NCBI GenBank assembly: GCA_031278475.1
Contig: JAITKK010000018.1
Coordinates: 1-32,198 of the forward strand
Reading direction: 5' to 3'
From: Deltaproteobacteria bacterium
GTDB lineage: Bacteria > Desulfobacterota > Desulfarculia > Adiutricales > Adiutricaceae
DNA length: 32,198 nt
Of the stretch, positions 18,701-26,185 are shown piece by piece; within the stretch, counting starts at the first letter, position 1; every line of letters starts with the position of its first letter. Below the pieces are notes generated by a model. The model worked only from the letters and a program-made list of their open reading frames with translations, had not been told where the DNA came from and searched no databases. A program made the position numbers and the translations under genes.

Positions 18701-20155
18701 TCCCAAGCCGAGCCAGAACCCGAGCCCGAGCCCGAGCACACGGGTTTTGAGGTGGAAAGTGTCGCTGACACGGCCGATCCCTCAGTCCAAGATCCAAGCC
18801 TAGAACCTACCCAAGAATTTACCCAAGAACCTACCCAAGAAATTACCCAAGAACCCATCCTGGAACTTACCCAAGAACCTACCCAAGAAATTACCCAAGA
18901 GCCCATCCAAGTTCCAAGCCTAGACAAAGAGGAAGAGGGGATCCTGAGCCTGGAAAGCGAGTCCGCCCAAGTCGAGGCCCCGGAGGATGGATACGCTGCG
19001 GGGATCACCGATGCGGATAGCCTACTCGCCAAGAAAGCCGTAAGCGATGGCGACCCGCTCTTCGACGAGGCGCAGCTGCAGCCGGAGCCCTTGGACTTCA
19101 CGGCGGAAACCGAGGAAGTTGGAACGGATGATGGCTTGGATGGGGTTGTGGCCCAAGAGCATGCCCCGGAGGAGAGGTTCGCCCCGGAGATCCCGGAGGT
19201 GCAGAGCGTGACGGAGGAGGAGTCGCTTACCGAGGGCGATCCGCTCTTCGTGAACGCAACTCCCCTTTCAGAGCTGGAGGCATCCCTTGCGGGTTCTGTC
19301 CCCCAAGAGGGGGCGCAAGAGGCCCAGGAAGAACCCAGCATTGACGGAGAGATTGCCCAGTGGCCTGCGGAATCCGTTATTGATGCCGAGGAATCCCAGC
19401 CGGGCCAGGAATCGGCCGATCATGGGGAGGAGGCGCAGGATCCCTTGGTCGCGGCCGGTTCGGCAATCGACCCGGCGGATATCCAAGTGGATGGCTTGTC
19501 CCTGGAGGAGCCCCTCTTAGGCCAATCGGCCGAGAGCCCAGCAAGCTCCCCGGATGACTCGATAGTTGACGGCGAGCCGGTCCTGGAGGACTCAAGGGAA
19601 TTTTCAGAGCCTGAGGGGGTCTTGGATTATGCTGGCGAGGGTGCGGGCGGGGTACCCTTTGCCGGTGTCACCCTTGTGGGGCCCAATTCGGACTTCAGCC
19701 CGGATTCCTCAATCGCCAAGCTCCCGCCCGAGGCCTTGCCCCAGATTGGCGAGGGAACCCTTCTGGCGCAGGGGCTTGCGGCACCTGTGAGGGAAGGGGC
19801 CGCCGAGAGCGATTACCTGGAGGCCGATTCCGGTTACGTCGGGGCGGACGAGGGCTCCGTTGTGCCGGTCGCGAAGATCCCGGAGGAAAAGCCCCCATTC
19901 GAGAAGATGGGGGGGAATGCGGGTATTGAGACCCCCTACGCCCGCAACCGCCTCAGCGGGAGGCCCATGGCCGAGTCCTCGACAGCCGTTATAGTCAATT
20001 ACCTGGACGACAAGGACGAGGGGCTGGTGGTGGACCAGGGCCAGTACGGGGCCCTTGGGGCCGAGGAGGATCTGGACCTCGATCTCCTGGAGCTAGACAA
20101 CCCGCCAAGCTTCAAGGCCAAGCCCATGATCCCGGTGCCCAGGGAGCCAAGGTGA
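15707..20155 (+). CDS. Giant acidic repetitive protein, function unknown
   Basis: 1482 residues from ATG 15707 (AGGGG eight bases upstream); an in-frame GTG at 15626 has no ribosome site. There is no N-terminal signal peptide. Residues 6-60 are a run of 11-12-residue beta-like units (LIEVRVTPPDSQ, LDVRILNEGDT, LEVKILPRGKH, VEVKVNPVEDT). The rest is Asp/Glu/Pro/Ala-rich and probably disordered, with four repeat families: SAPDGPAPDL (five copies), an EANALLEKIGQPPVD-type helical motif (four copies), an FEVESVA...EPE unit (three copies) and TQEP/TQEI tetrapeptides. One hydrophobic stretch (about 852-868, GLLGAGALALAGSMAAP) is followed by ALASPA. The C-terminal 90 residues are better ordered in composition. 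I recognise no family. It could be a scaffold, surface or secreted adhesin-like, or host-interaction protein. It ends at a strong hairpin. Confidence 0.85.
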   Translation: MSGTKKVSQVVVKVPCPDRLIEVRVTPPDSQLDVRILNEGDTLEVKILPRGKHVEVKVNPVEDTDDLIKDRTRLPGEGEPAEGQDEEPGPIEAVSVIPPVTGKTFLGVEVHELQVADLSKLDASDTAFRETTGEEPIQPSLGSYQPEGQDKDSVALYEKDSSFPMYQAPFADEADREPVPAFGEFPPQGPGGEALAPDGGELGGDDYEVLPAQPLEGIIGDGTDLGSIAAGEVLALGGNSLEEAIDHLGKGVSPQPEPQPEAVEEPPPDAVIVESPDAVSAPDGSEPDLSAPDGPAPDLSAPDGPAPDLSAPDDPAPDLSASDGPAPDLSSPEGPSPEDVGIGPSGQMSFDAKTIQEANALLEKIGQPPVDASLMTFSEEDAPSGDDVAADFESGPYGEGQAAPGDPDSSADGVPLGAGDPMAFDEETIREANALLEKIGQPPVDASLVGGVTDAAAGDTPEGQGAAEAKDAAVAVPVESLAGEGANGVGLGAGSPMAFDEKTIEEANALLEQLGAPPVDVAQANLSASGGTGDPEPGKELLKDTHGDMAELANVSESNPKTTDGAPDTLKELAENAQALDVGGEGPPASSTHPVDPKALENANKLLEDMGKAPLDPSSLKSEEELERIIEESIPDSQSDIQELADGESFNGEATDDVVAFRDMMEKAKGLEKGVKVVEIPENPEPSDILGLDMTGPGDPWSGNGDDPDPVASAMAGLIAQEELNAQEEKEPKEAKKEDPEGQKKNPDKAGNGQGDPLDEGTPQDPGPDGQLEGEDELDSVTESLTGDDLRDESGPDQEPSSDGTEPLPEDDPAADESQKATDASDSAESPDNTDNPGNPEPTGSGWSLESGLLGAGALALAGSMAAPEQALASPAMDAVSQAQPDIPEDADLGSEEPAFQVESVAADANPPEADADADSPIVSEDSPETLEAQAGLGSQAEPEAEPEPEHPGFEVESVAIDANPPEAKAEAEAEAEADAPLAAEDTPETLDAQAGLGSQAEPEPEPEPEHTGFEVESVADTADPSVQDPSLEPTQEFTQEPTQEITQEPILELTQEPTQEITQEPIQVPSLDKEEEGILSLESESAQVEAPEDGYAAGITDADSLLAKKAVSDGDPLFDEAQLQPEPLDFTAETEEVGTDDGLDGVVAQEHAPEERFAPEIPEVQSVTEEESLTEGDPLFVNATPLSELEASLAGSVPQEGAQEAQEEPSIDGEIAQWPAESVIDAEESQPGQESADHGEEAQDPLVAAGSAIDPADIQVDGLSLEEPLLGQSAESPASSPDDSIVDGEPVLEDSREFSEPEGVLDYAGEGAGGVPFAGVTLVGPNSDFSPDSSIAKLPPEALPQIGEGTLLAQGLAAPVREGAAESDYLEADSGYVGADEGSVVPVAKIPEEKPPFEKMGGNAGIETPYARNRLSGRPMAESSTAVIVNYLDDKDEGLVVDQGQYGALGAEEDLDLDLLELDNPPSFKAKPMIPVPREPR
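16544..16693 (+). repeat. 30-bp coding tandem repeat (SAPDGPAPDL), five copies
   Basis: Five in-frame 30-bp units at 16544, 16574, 16604, 16634 and 16664, followed by a degenerate half copy. Units 2 to 4 are almost identical at the DNA level, which points to recent slippage or recombination and likely length variation between strains. Confidence 0.9.
16748..17560 (+). repeat. Four dispersed helical motif repeats
   Basis: Starts at about 16748, 16970, 17195 and 17489 (residues 348, 422, 497, 595). Consensus: D-x-K/E-T/A-I/L-x-E/N-A-N-x-LLE-x-I/L/M-G-x-x-P-V/L-D. The first three are 74-75 residues apart. The pattern suggests a short amphipathic helix repeated as a docking motif. Confidence 0.85.
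18404..18780 (+). repeat. Three F-x-VESVA / poly-Glu-Ala-Pro units
   Basis: Units begin at 18404, 18566 and 18746 (54 and 60 codons apart). Each starts with F(Q/E)VESVA; the first two run through NPPEA..., ETL(E/D)AQAGLGSQAEPE and an acidic Glu-Pro stretch. Copies 1 and 2 are very similar at the DNA level. Confidence 0.85.
18803..18914 (+). repeat. 12-bp coding repeat (TQEP/TQEI)
   Basis: Nine or so in-frame tetrapeptides built on ACCCAAGAA plus a variable fourth codon (TQEF, TQEP, TQEI, ILEL). Being a multiple of three, length changes would not shift the reading frame. Confidence 0.88.
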
Positions 20156-20383
20156 TACCCGCCCCCCGCCTTGGCGGGGGGCGGGTATGGGGCTGCTCGC
20201 CAAATTTTCGCTAATCTTGTGAAATAAATGCGCGTCCCCGTTGTCAATTATTTGCAATAAACCATAACAAGCCAAAGAACCCAAAAAAACGCCAATTACG
20301 CCCAATATGCCCAACTTTTCCGTGATTTCCGATATGCCGGTTAGCAGCAAGACCAGGACGGCGCCCATTGCCGATAACACCAT
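20093..20383 (-). CDS. Possible small membrane protein (doubtful)
   Basis: An open minus-strand frame from ATG 20383 reads MVLSAMGAVLVLLLTGISEI..., followed by a second hydrophobic segment (LGILGVIGVFLGSLACYGLLQII) and a polar stretch (DNGDAHLFHKISENLASS), which looks protein-like. Its last 30 or so codons cross the terminator hairpin and the 3' end of the giant gene, and no ribosome site is visible. Its start codon overlaps the likely start of the plus-strand secreted protein (20382). At most one of the two starts is likely right. Could be chance. Confidence 0.2.
   Translation of the reverse strand: MVLSAMGAVLVLLLTGISEITEKLGILGVIGVFLGSLACYGLLQIIDNGDAHLFHKISENLASSPIPAPRQGGGRVSPWLPGHRDHGLGLEAWRVV
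20155..20188 (+). terminator. Strong hairpin at the end of the giant gene
   Basis: Perfect 16-bp stem (starts ATACCCGCCCCCC) with a 2-nt loop (TT), overlapping the last base of the stop codon. There is no T-run, so it would be a non-canonical intrinsic terminator or an mRNA 3'-end stabiliser. Confidence 0.6.
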
Positions 20384-20963
20384 GACCCATCGCCGAATAT
20401 GCCCAATGCCGCAGCTTTTTTGCGCCCTCTTCGTAGCAAGCCTTATTCTATTGGCAGGGGCTAGCGGCTCCTTTGCCCAGATGAACCCCCTGAGGGCGCT
20501 TACCGTGGAGGAGGTCAGGGCCGACCTGGAGCGCAAAATCAACCGGGACGCAACATACCAGACCATCTGGAACACCGGCTACCAGTTCTACCGGCTGCAT
20601 CTCAGGAACCAGGACTCGGCGCAGGTGATATTCGAGGCCTACATGGCGGTGCGGGGGAACACCCCGGAGCAGAACAAGGCCATCAGGCAGGCCGCCATCT
20701 ATTGGCAGAAGATTCACGATTATGGTATCACTAATGTTCCGGTTGGGATTGACAACTCCGTTAGGGAGACAGTCCCCAACAGGAGAAGGGGGCGGATGGG
20801 GGACCTCAGGATGGCCAGACCCCGCGGCGGGCCGGTGCCTTTGCGGGAGAGCGAGGCTACCATCGCCAACAGGGCCAACCGGAGGATGGAACGCCGCGAT
20901 CTGAAAGGCCACAGGGTGAACCCCTACCCGGGGCCATATTACCCCGGGGTATACCCGCCGTGA
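20382..20963 (+). CDS. Small secreted protein of unknown function
   Basis: 193 residues from ATG 20382. Residues 1-33 form a signal peptide (MTHRRICP, then a hydrophobic core FCALFVASLILLAGAS and a GSFAQ cleavage region). The mature part has a predicted helical segment (LTVEEVRADLERKI... QKIHDYG), an Arg-rich middle and a Tyr/Pro-rich end (NPYPGPYYPGVYPP). Not a family I recognise. No Shine-Dalgarno is visible for this ATG or for ATG 20406, which would lose the twin arginines. An upstream in-frame ATG at 20307 would mask the signal peptide. It lies 76 bp upstream of mnmG and may share its transcript. Confidence 0.7.
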   Translation: MTHRRICPMPQLFCALFVASLILLAGASGSFAQMNPLRALTVEEVRADLERKINRDATYQTIWNTGYQFYRLHLRNQDSAQVIFEAYMAVRGNTPEQNKAIRQAAIYWQKIHDYGITNVPVGIDNSVRETVPNRRRGRMGDLRMARPRGGPVPLRESEATIANRANRRMERRDLKGHRVNPYPGPYYPGVYPP

Positions 20964-21013
20964 GCTTGTTTGACCCTTTGTTTGACGCGTAAGCGAAACC
21001 CAAGGCTTTTCCG

Positions 21014-21052
21014 ATGGCCTTCAAAACGGAGGCAGCACCACGTTTGACGTAA
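21014..21052 (+). CDS. Possible 12-residue leader overlapping the mnmG start
   Basis: ATG 21014 to TAA 21050-21052 encodes MAFKTEAAPRLT and ends ten bases past the proposed ACG start of mnmG. It is the only ATG near the mnmG start and is in another frame. If translated, termination next to the ACG could aid re-initiation. The upstream AAGG is weak. Confidence 0.2.
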   Translation: MAFKTEAAPRLT

Positions 21053-22902
21053 TAGTCGTGGGCGGGGGGCACGCCGGCCTCGAGGCCGCCTTCGCCGCCG
21101 CCCGTCTTGGCGGCGGGACGCTCCTCGTCACCCAGAGCCTGGACAGCATCGGGGTCTTGTCCTGCAACCCCGCCTTCGGGGGCCCGGCAAAGGGGACCCT
21201 TCTCTGCGAGGTGGACGCGCTGGGCGGTTATTCGGCCAGCGGGGCGGATGCCTCGGCCATCCAGTGCCGTATCCTCGGCGAGTCCAAGGGACCCGCGGCC
21301 AGGGCCACCAGGAACTTGGTCGACAGGGCCCGCTACAGCTATTTGGCCAAAGAGCACGCCAAGCGCGAGAAGGGGTTAACCCTAATCCAAGGCGAGGCGG
21401 CTAGGGTGCTCGCCCAAAACGGCAGGGCCACGGGCATTGCCCTGGTCGACGGCCGCGTCTTTGAATGCGGGGCCATCGTCCTCACCGGGGGAACCTTCTG
21501 GAACGGAAGGGTTTACCATGGGCTCGAGTCCAACCCGGGCGGCAGGGTGGGCGAGCCCCCAGCTACCCACCTGAAGGATTCCCTCTGCTCCTTGGGCCAC
21601 AGGCTGACAAGGCTTTCCACCAGCACCGCCCCAAGGCTGATAGCCTCCACGGTCGATACCAGCGACCTGGTGGAGCAGCCTGGGGATCCCGAATCGAGGC
21701 CCTTCTCCGTCCTTAGCGGCGGCACCAGGAACCTCGTCTCCTGCCATCTCACCTGGACCAACCCCAAAACCCACAAGATAGTGCTTGACAACCTAGGGGC
21801 CTCCATCATCTTCGCGGAAAAAGACCGCGTGTCCACGGGCCCCAGGTACTGCCCCTCCTTGGAGGACAAGGTGGTGGCCTATCCCGAAAGGGAGCGCCAC
21901 CAGATCTTCCTGGAGCAGGACGGCCCGGAACATGTCTACCCCAGCGGGCTTCCCACTGGCCTTGCCCCCAAGGTCCAGCAGCAGGCGGTAAACACCATCA
22001 AGGGCCTGGAACGGGCCATCATCGGCAGGCCCGGCTATGCCATAGAGTACGACGTGTCCGATCCGAGGGATCTCACGCCCGCGTTGGAATCGAAGTTTGT
22101 GAAAGGCCTCTTCATGGCGGGGCAGGTAAACGGCACCAGCGGCTACGAGGAGGCCGCGGCCCAAGGCGTCTGGGCGGGGGTGTCGGCAGCCTTAAGGGCC
22201 TCCGGGGGGGATCCTGTCTTCCTGGGAAGGGATCAGGCCCTTATGGGCGTGATGATGGACGATCTGACCGTCCAGGGGGTGTCCGAGCCCTACCGCATGT
22301 TCTCAAGCCGTGCCGAGTGGCGGCTCTGCCTCAGGGAGGATAACGCCGATCTTAGGCTCTCACCCATAGCGGGCGGGATGGGGCTCTTGGATCCCACAAG
22401 GGCCGAGCTTCTCAAGCAGAAGCAGGCGGCAATGGAGAGGGGCAAGGCCCTTTTGGCCCAGGGGAAGGTCACTCCTTCCCAGGCCGAGGCCCTGGGAAAC
22501 GAGCACGGCATCCAGAGGGACAGCCAGCTTGCCGAACCCATGCGCGCAAGCGAGTTTCTGAGGAGGCCCCTTGTGAAGCTCAGGTACCTGGAGCAGCTCT
22601 TCCCGCAGCTCTCCGAGATATCTCCCGACGCCCTGCGCACGCTCGAAATCGAGCTGAAGTTCGAAGGCTATTTGGAACATCAGAGGCGCGGCATCGAGAG
22701 GATGCGCCGCCTGGAGGGCTCCAGGATCCCGGAGGGCATGGACTTCAGGGATGTGCCCGGGCTCACCCGGGAGGCCATCGAGTCGCTCTCCAAGGCCAAA
22801 CCCGACACCCTGGGCCAGGCAGGCCGCCTCAGGGGCGTGACCCCGGCATCCGTATCCGCCCTGTCGGTCTTCATCAGGAAGAAAGGGATCGCAAACATAT
22901 AG
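21040..22902 (+). CDS. mnmG: tRNA uridine-34 carboxymethylaminomethyl enzyme MnmG (GidA)
   Basis: FAD-dependent partner of MnmE that modifies U34 of several tRNAs. 620 residues if started at ACG 21040: the codons read TFDVIVVGGGHAGLEAA, the normal FAD-binding N-terminus, with GGAGG (21028-21032) seven bases before the ACG. No ATG, GTG or TTG is in frame until GTG 21058, which would delete the first strand of the Rossmann fold. Conserved cysteines are present (LSCNPAFGG; NLVSCHLTWTN), as are GYAIEYD, ESKFVKGLFMAGQVNGTSGYEEAAAQG, PYRMFSSRAEWRL and the MnmE-binding C-terminal helical domain. The usual KTGTPPR loop reads STSTAPR (21616-21636). The length is typical. Confidence 0.95.
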   Translation, partial: TFDVIVVGGGHAGLEAAFAAARLGGGTLLVTQSLDSIGVLSCNPAFGGPAKGTLLCEVDALGGYSASGADASAIQCRILGESKGPAARATRNLVDRARYSYLAKEHAKREKGLTLIQGEAARVLAQNGRATGIALVDGRVFECGAIVLTGGTFWNGRVYHGLESNPGGRVGEPPATHLKDSLCSLGHRLTRLSTSTAPRLIASTVDTSDLVEQPGDPESRPFSVLSGGTRNLVSCHLTWTNPKTHKIVLDNLGASIIFAEKDRVSTGPRYCPSLEDKVVAYPERERHQIFLEQDGPEHVYPSGLPTGLAPKVQQQAVNTIKGLERAIIGRPGYAIEYDVSDPRDLTPALESKFVKGLFMAGQVNGTSGYEEAAAQGVWAGVSAALRASGGDPVFLGRDQALMGVMMDDLTVQGVSEPYRMFSSRAEWRLCLREDNADLRLSPIAGGMGLLDPTRAELLKQKQAAMERGKALLAQGKVTPSQAEALGNEHGIQRDSQLAEPMRASEFLRRPLVKLRYLEQLFPQLSEISPDALRTLEIELKFEGYLEHQRRGIERMRRLEGSRIPEGMDFRDVPGLTREAIESLSKAKPDTLGQAGRLRGVTPASVSALSVFIRKKGIANI

Positions 22903-23050
22903 GGCCAAGGATTGCCAAGATTGCGGACCCCTGCCTAAAGGACCCCCCTAAAAGCCACACCAAGACTATCCCCAAAGAACATTCCCCAAAGACTCACCCA
23001 AAGAAAATAAGAGAAACCCCGCCTTACGCGTTTAGGCCTTTAGCCCTGGG

Positions 23051-23092
23051 CCAATAGCCATGAGCCAATGGCCATGAGCCAATGGCCATTAA
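23051..23092. repeat. 14-bp tandem repeat, three copies
   Basis: CCAATAGCCATGAG, CCAATGGCCATGAG and CCAATGGCCATTAA follow one another, then further degenerate GCCATT words. Non-coding. Confidence 0.8.
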
Positions 23093-23274
23093 GCCATGAA
23101 GTCATTAGGCCATTAACCTAATGATCCGTAAGGCGCATGCCTTGAGCCAAGAGACAAGGATAGAATCAAGGCCCGCAATAAGCCCCGATTCCCCGTAATC
23201 CCCCATAAAGCCCCATAATCCCTCATATCCCCATTATTCCCCAATTAAAAGCCAACACTCCCAAGCACTAACCT

Positions 23275-23307
23275 CTTGGCAATATTCGCCAAGGCCAGGT
23301 TTTTTTT
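23275..23307 (+). terminator. Weak terminator-like hairpin with T-run
   Basis: CTTGGC / GCCAAG (6-bp stem, 7-nt loop), then six bases and eight T residues. It is 370 bp past the mnmG stop. The distance between stem and T-run makes it a weak candidate. Confidence 0.3.
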
Positions 23308-24228
23308 CAGAAAAACGATTGCACCACTACATAATGTGGCATCCCCTGATTTGCATGGCTCGCTTGGGCTCTGTGAGGATGTATTCACATAACGCGACCC
23401 TGTCGGAGAAAACCCAGCAAGTGGTGTGTGGGCTTGTGTAACGCAGGGGATTTTTGCAGCTGGAGGGTTCGTTCAAGGGAGAAATTGCAATCAAAAGGAA
23501 AAAGAGCCAAAAGACGCGCCACCATATGTGGCATGCCCTTGCGGCAGCAATACGATTTTTCGGACTTTTTTTTTGATGCCATAAAAAAATCTTAAGTCCA
23601 AGAAAATAATTTCGCACAAATTTCTTGATCAAAATCAAAAAAAACGCTTTTTTCTTAGCCTTGTGTGGGGTGAAGGGGAAAGCTTTCCCAAAAATGGCTC
23701 AGCTTAAGTTCCCTATGATGCGCGAGCTTGTTGGATTTCCCCCCATATAGGCCTCGCTTTGCCTGTGGGAAACCCGAAGGAGCTTCTTTGCGGGGCTTTG
23801 CCACAAGGGATGCGGCAGGGCTTATGCGATTTCTCCCGGGCGGCCTTTGGTCAAATTGGGGATTTCCTGGATTATCAAAGGATTGGGATAAATTGACTTC
23901 CCCTTTTGCCCTTCTTCCCTTAAAGCCACCGCAAGGTAAACGGGGGATTGGTTACTGGGAAAACATCCATGCCCTTGATAGGAAGGCTTATTGCCCTTGA
24001 GAAAATTAAGCTGGAGCAACGCTCTAATTAAGCTATAAATTCTTAGAATAACATTGAATTATTAAGTTAATAATATGTAATTTGATAATTTAAATATAAG
24101 AGTGGTAAAGTTAGTCAGATTTTAGCCGAAAAGAAAAACGGGTTTCCAGATTCCAGATTAATTCCAGACCATTCCCTCAAGCCCCTGTTTTTCTCCCAAG
24201 CCCCCCAGCAAGCTGCCAGGAGGATGAA

Positions 24229-25809
24229 ATGCCCATAAGCAACTTTATTAACATCGGCGGGCTCAGCATAAAGGGCAAGAGCCTGTACAGCACTTCAAGC
24301 GTAGGCGTTAAGAGTGCCATCGGCAACTCCGTGCTCAAGATCGCGAACGGCTACATAGGGACCAAGGTCTCGGCCACCGCGACCCAAGAGGCCAAGACCA
24401 ACTACCTCTCCCTAAGCTTCAGGGACAGCCTCCTCAGGAACCTGAACGTGGCCAACCAGCTAATAGCGGACAATAAGAAGAAGAGCGAGGAACAGAAGGA
24501 GAAGTTGGTCGACTCCGTGGTGGCCGCGGCCGAGGAGATCCGCAAATCCTTCGGCTATGCCGAGGCCAACCGCTTCATGGCCATGGTGCTCACCACCACC
24601 GAGTCGGATGTCACCGAGGCAAGGCTTGCTAGCGCCATGACGGAGTTCCTCACTGTTGTGAAGGACAAGGCCCTAAGTACCCTCGCGAGCGCAGGGGTCA
24701 CGGAAGAGGTGTCCGCAGAGGCCGACAAGACTCTGGGAAAGCTTCAGGATTTCGTGGTCTACCTGAACAACGGCTCCGAGGATAGCAAGACTGGGCTTAG
24801 CGTGGCCTCCGCCATGAACGAGTACTTCGGGCGCGGCCAGGCTGCCGACGAGGACAAGAGGATCTTCACGGACGGCCTTGAGTGGCTCTCAGCCAATGAG
24901 GTTGCGGCGGCGGAGGCGGCTTCCAACGCCAGTTTCGTCATCACCAAAGCCGAGCTGGCTACCGAGGCCTTGGAGGAAACCGTCACCTTCCTCACAGAGC
25001 AGGTGGCAAGCGAGAAGGCCGCCGCCGTCATCGTCTCACTCAAGGAAGATGAAGACATCTTCGATGCGGTTGACGAAGTGCGCACGATCTTGGCCGAAGA
25101 GGACGATGAGGAGGCCAAGGAGGCAGGGACAAACGCCCAGACAGACGCCTCTACTGCCGTTGCGGCGTCAGCCACCGAGGCCCTTTCCGCCACCAATGCC
25201 GCCGCGGCCGCGGCAGCGGCCGCGGCCGTCGCGGTATCCTCAGGCGCGGCCGACGACGGCAAGATTGCCGAAAGCGACGCCGGGGCTACCATTAGCGGGT
25301 CCAACGCGGCCAAGGTGCTGGACGCGGCTGTCAAGGCAGCCACCAAGAGCGCCCTGTTCGACATGTTTCTTGAGAATTACTTCCTGGCCGAGATAAACAA
25401 GACCATCCAGAACGACAAAAACGTGGGCGGGAGGCTCACGACCGTGGTGTCCAGCAAGATCGGGGTGGGCTTCGAGATAGGGAGCGTGGGCATCTCCACC
25501 TGGCCGGGGCTGTTTGCCTCGAGAGGGACCGGTCTCTCAGTCTCCGTGGGCTTCGAGAGGGAGTTCTCCATATCCGTGGGGAAAGATAACAAGGTAGAGA
25601 CCAAATTCACCCAGAGCGTCAAGATAGAGGCCACCTTCCGCAGCGCACCCACCTACGGGATTGGCAGCGGCGGGGCCTTGGTCGCGGCCGGGCTTCTCAC
25701 CCTCGCAAACTCCCTCGAGACCCGCTACCTCGCGGGCAGAATAGCTACCAACAACACTACCACCCCGTCGGCCATCAGGAGCTCGTATCTGCTCTCAAGC
25801 CTGGTATAG
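24229..25809 (+). CDS. Orphan 526-residue Ala-rich protein, function unknown
   Basis: ATG 24229 follows AGGAGG closely, a strong ribosome site. No signal peptide or clear membrane helix; I see no cysteine. N-terminus MPISNFINIGGLSIKGKSLY, then helical Ala/Glu/Lys-rich segments (60-300), an acidic patch (about 272-297), a poly-Ala tract (323-333), and a C-terminal region (about 400-475) of alternating beta pattern (VGFEIGSVGIS, LSVSVGFEREFSISVG, KVETKFTQSVKIEATF) that could form a barrel or fibre-like sheet. I do not recognise the family. Both flanks are strikingly AT-rich (24005-24130, 25870-25935), and a good terminator lies at 25984. Possible surface, filament or cargo protein; all inference. 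Confidence 0.85.
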   Translation: MPISNFINIGGLSIKGKSLYSTSSVGVKSAIGNSVLKIANGYIGTKVSATATQEAKTNYLSLSFRDSLLRNLNVANQLIADNKKKSEEQKEKLVDSVVAAAEEIRKSFGYAEANRFMAMVLTTTESDVTEARLASAMTEFLTVVKDKALSTLASAGVTEEVSAEADKTLGKLQDFVVYLNNGSEDSKTGLSVASAMNEYFGRGQAADEDKRIFTDGLEWLSANEVAAAEAASNASFVITKAELATEALEETVTFLTEQVASEKAAAVIVSLKEDEDIFDAVDEVRTILAEEDDEEAKEAGTNAQTDASTAVAASATEALSATNAAAAAAAAAAVAVSSGAADDGKIAESDAGATISGSNAAKVLDAAVKAATKSALFDMFLENYFLAEINKTIQNDKNVGGRLTTVVSSKIGVGFEIGSVGISTWPGLFASRGTGLSVSVGFEREFSISVGKDNKVETKFTQSVKIEATFRSAPTYGIGSGGALVAAGLLTLANSLETRYLAGRIATNNTTTPSAIRSSYLLSSLV

Positions 25810-25983
25810 GTAAATCTTGCTTCAAGTTGGAGAAGCCCCAGGGCCCTTTGGATGCCCAAAGCCTTCTTGCTTTTTGGCGCATCAATTATTGTAAATTATA
25901 TGTAATTGCTTGTATATTATATTATAGTCTATATGCCGTTGCCCTGGTGACCTTAAGATCCAAGGCAAATATCTTTGTCAATC

Positions 25984-26028
25984 AAGCTTTCCGCTGAGGG
26001 CCTCCCCTTGGCGGAAAGCTTTTTTTAT
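25984..26028 (+). terminator. Intrinsic terminator
   Basis: 11-bp perfect stem AAGCTTTCCGC / GCGGAAAGCTT, 16-nt loop, then TTTTTTATTT. The best classical Rho-independent terminator in the window, ending the 526-residue orphan gene's transcript. Confidence 0.85.
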
Positions 26029-26115
26029 TTGAGGCTGATATTAACTGCCATCAAGGTTATCCTGGAAAATGGGTAAAATTTTGACGATTGGAATTTGATT
26101 AATGGGTATCTTTGG

Positions 26116-26145
26116 TTGACAAACCACTCTCAAAAGGGGGATAAT
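26116..26145 (+). promoter_or_regulatory. Strong sigma70 promoter of the Zn-ribbon/HTH gene
   Basis: TTGACA (26116-26121), an 18-bp spacer and GATAAT (26140-26145), giving a leader of about 35 nt before ATG 26186. It lies after the 25984 terminator, so the gene has its own transcript. The near-consensus match is unusual for this window. Confidence 0.8.
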
Positions 26146-26185
26146 ACATTTATAAAGGCATCCTCGGGCCAAAGAGGAGGAACGG

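Larger units (their letters stand above)
22903..24228. other. 1.3-kb gap without credible genes
   Basis: Low-complexity CCCCAAAG/CCATAA words (22940-23260), a 14-bp repeat (23051-23092), a hairpin with an 8-T run (23275-23307), poly-A/T tracts (23560-23660) and a very AT-rich stretch (24005-24130) that precedes the next gene and probably holds its promoter. Open frames of 90-103 codons here have TTG starts, no ribosome sites and no protein-like pattern. Confidence 0.5.

Noticed and set aside
18803-18914. Repeat array considered as CRISPR
   Set aside because: 12-bp in-frame coding repeats without spacers; part of the giant gene.
16894-19341. 815-codon antisense frame inside the giant gene
   Set aside because: Ser/Gly/Pro-rich mirror of the repetitive Asp/Glu/Ala codons; no start signals.
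23327-23638. 103-codon minus frame, basic and hydrophobic
   Set aside because: TTG start without a ribosome site, in poly-A/T sequence; no recognisable pattern. Partial inverted similarity of its ends (AAAACGATTGC / GCAATACGATTTT) was too weak to call a mobile element.
23728-24000. 90-codon plus frame
   Set aside because: Non-ATG start, no Shine-Dalgarno, composition like the surrounding non-coding sequence.
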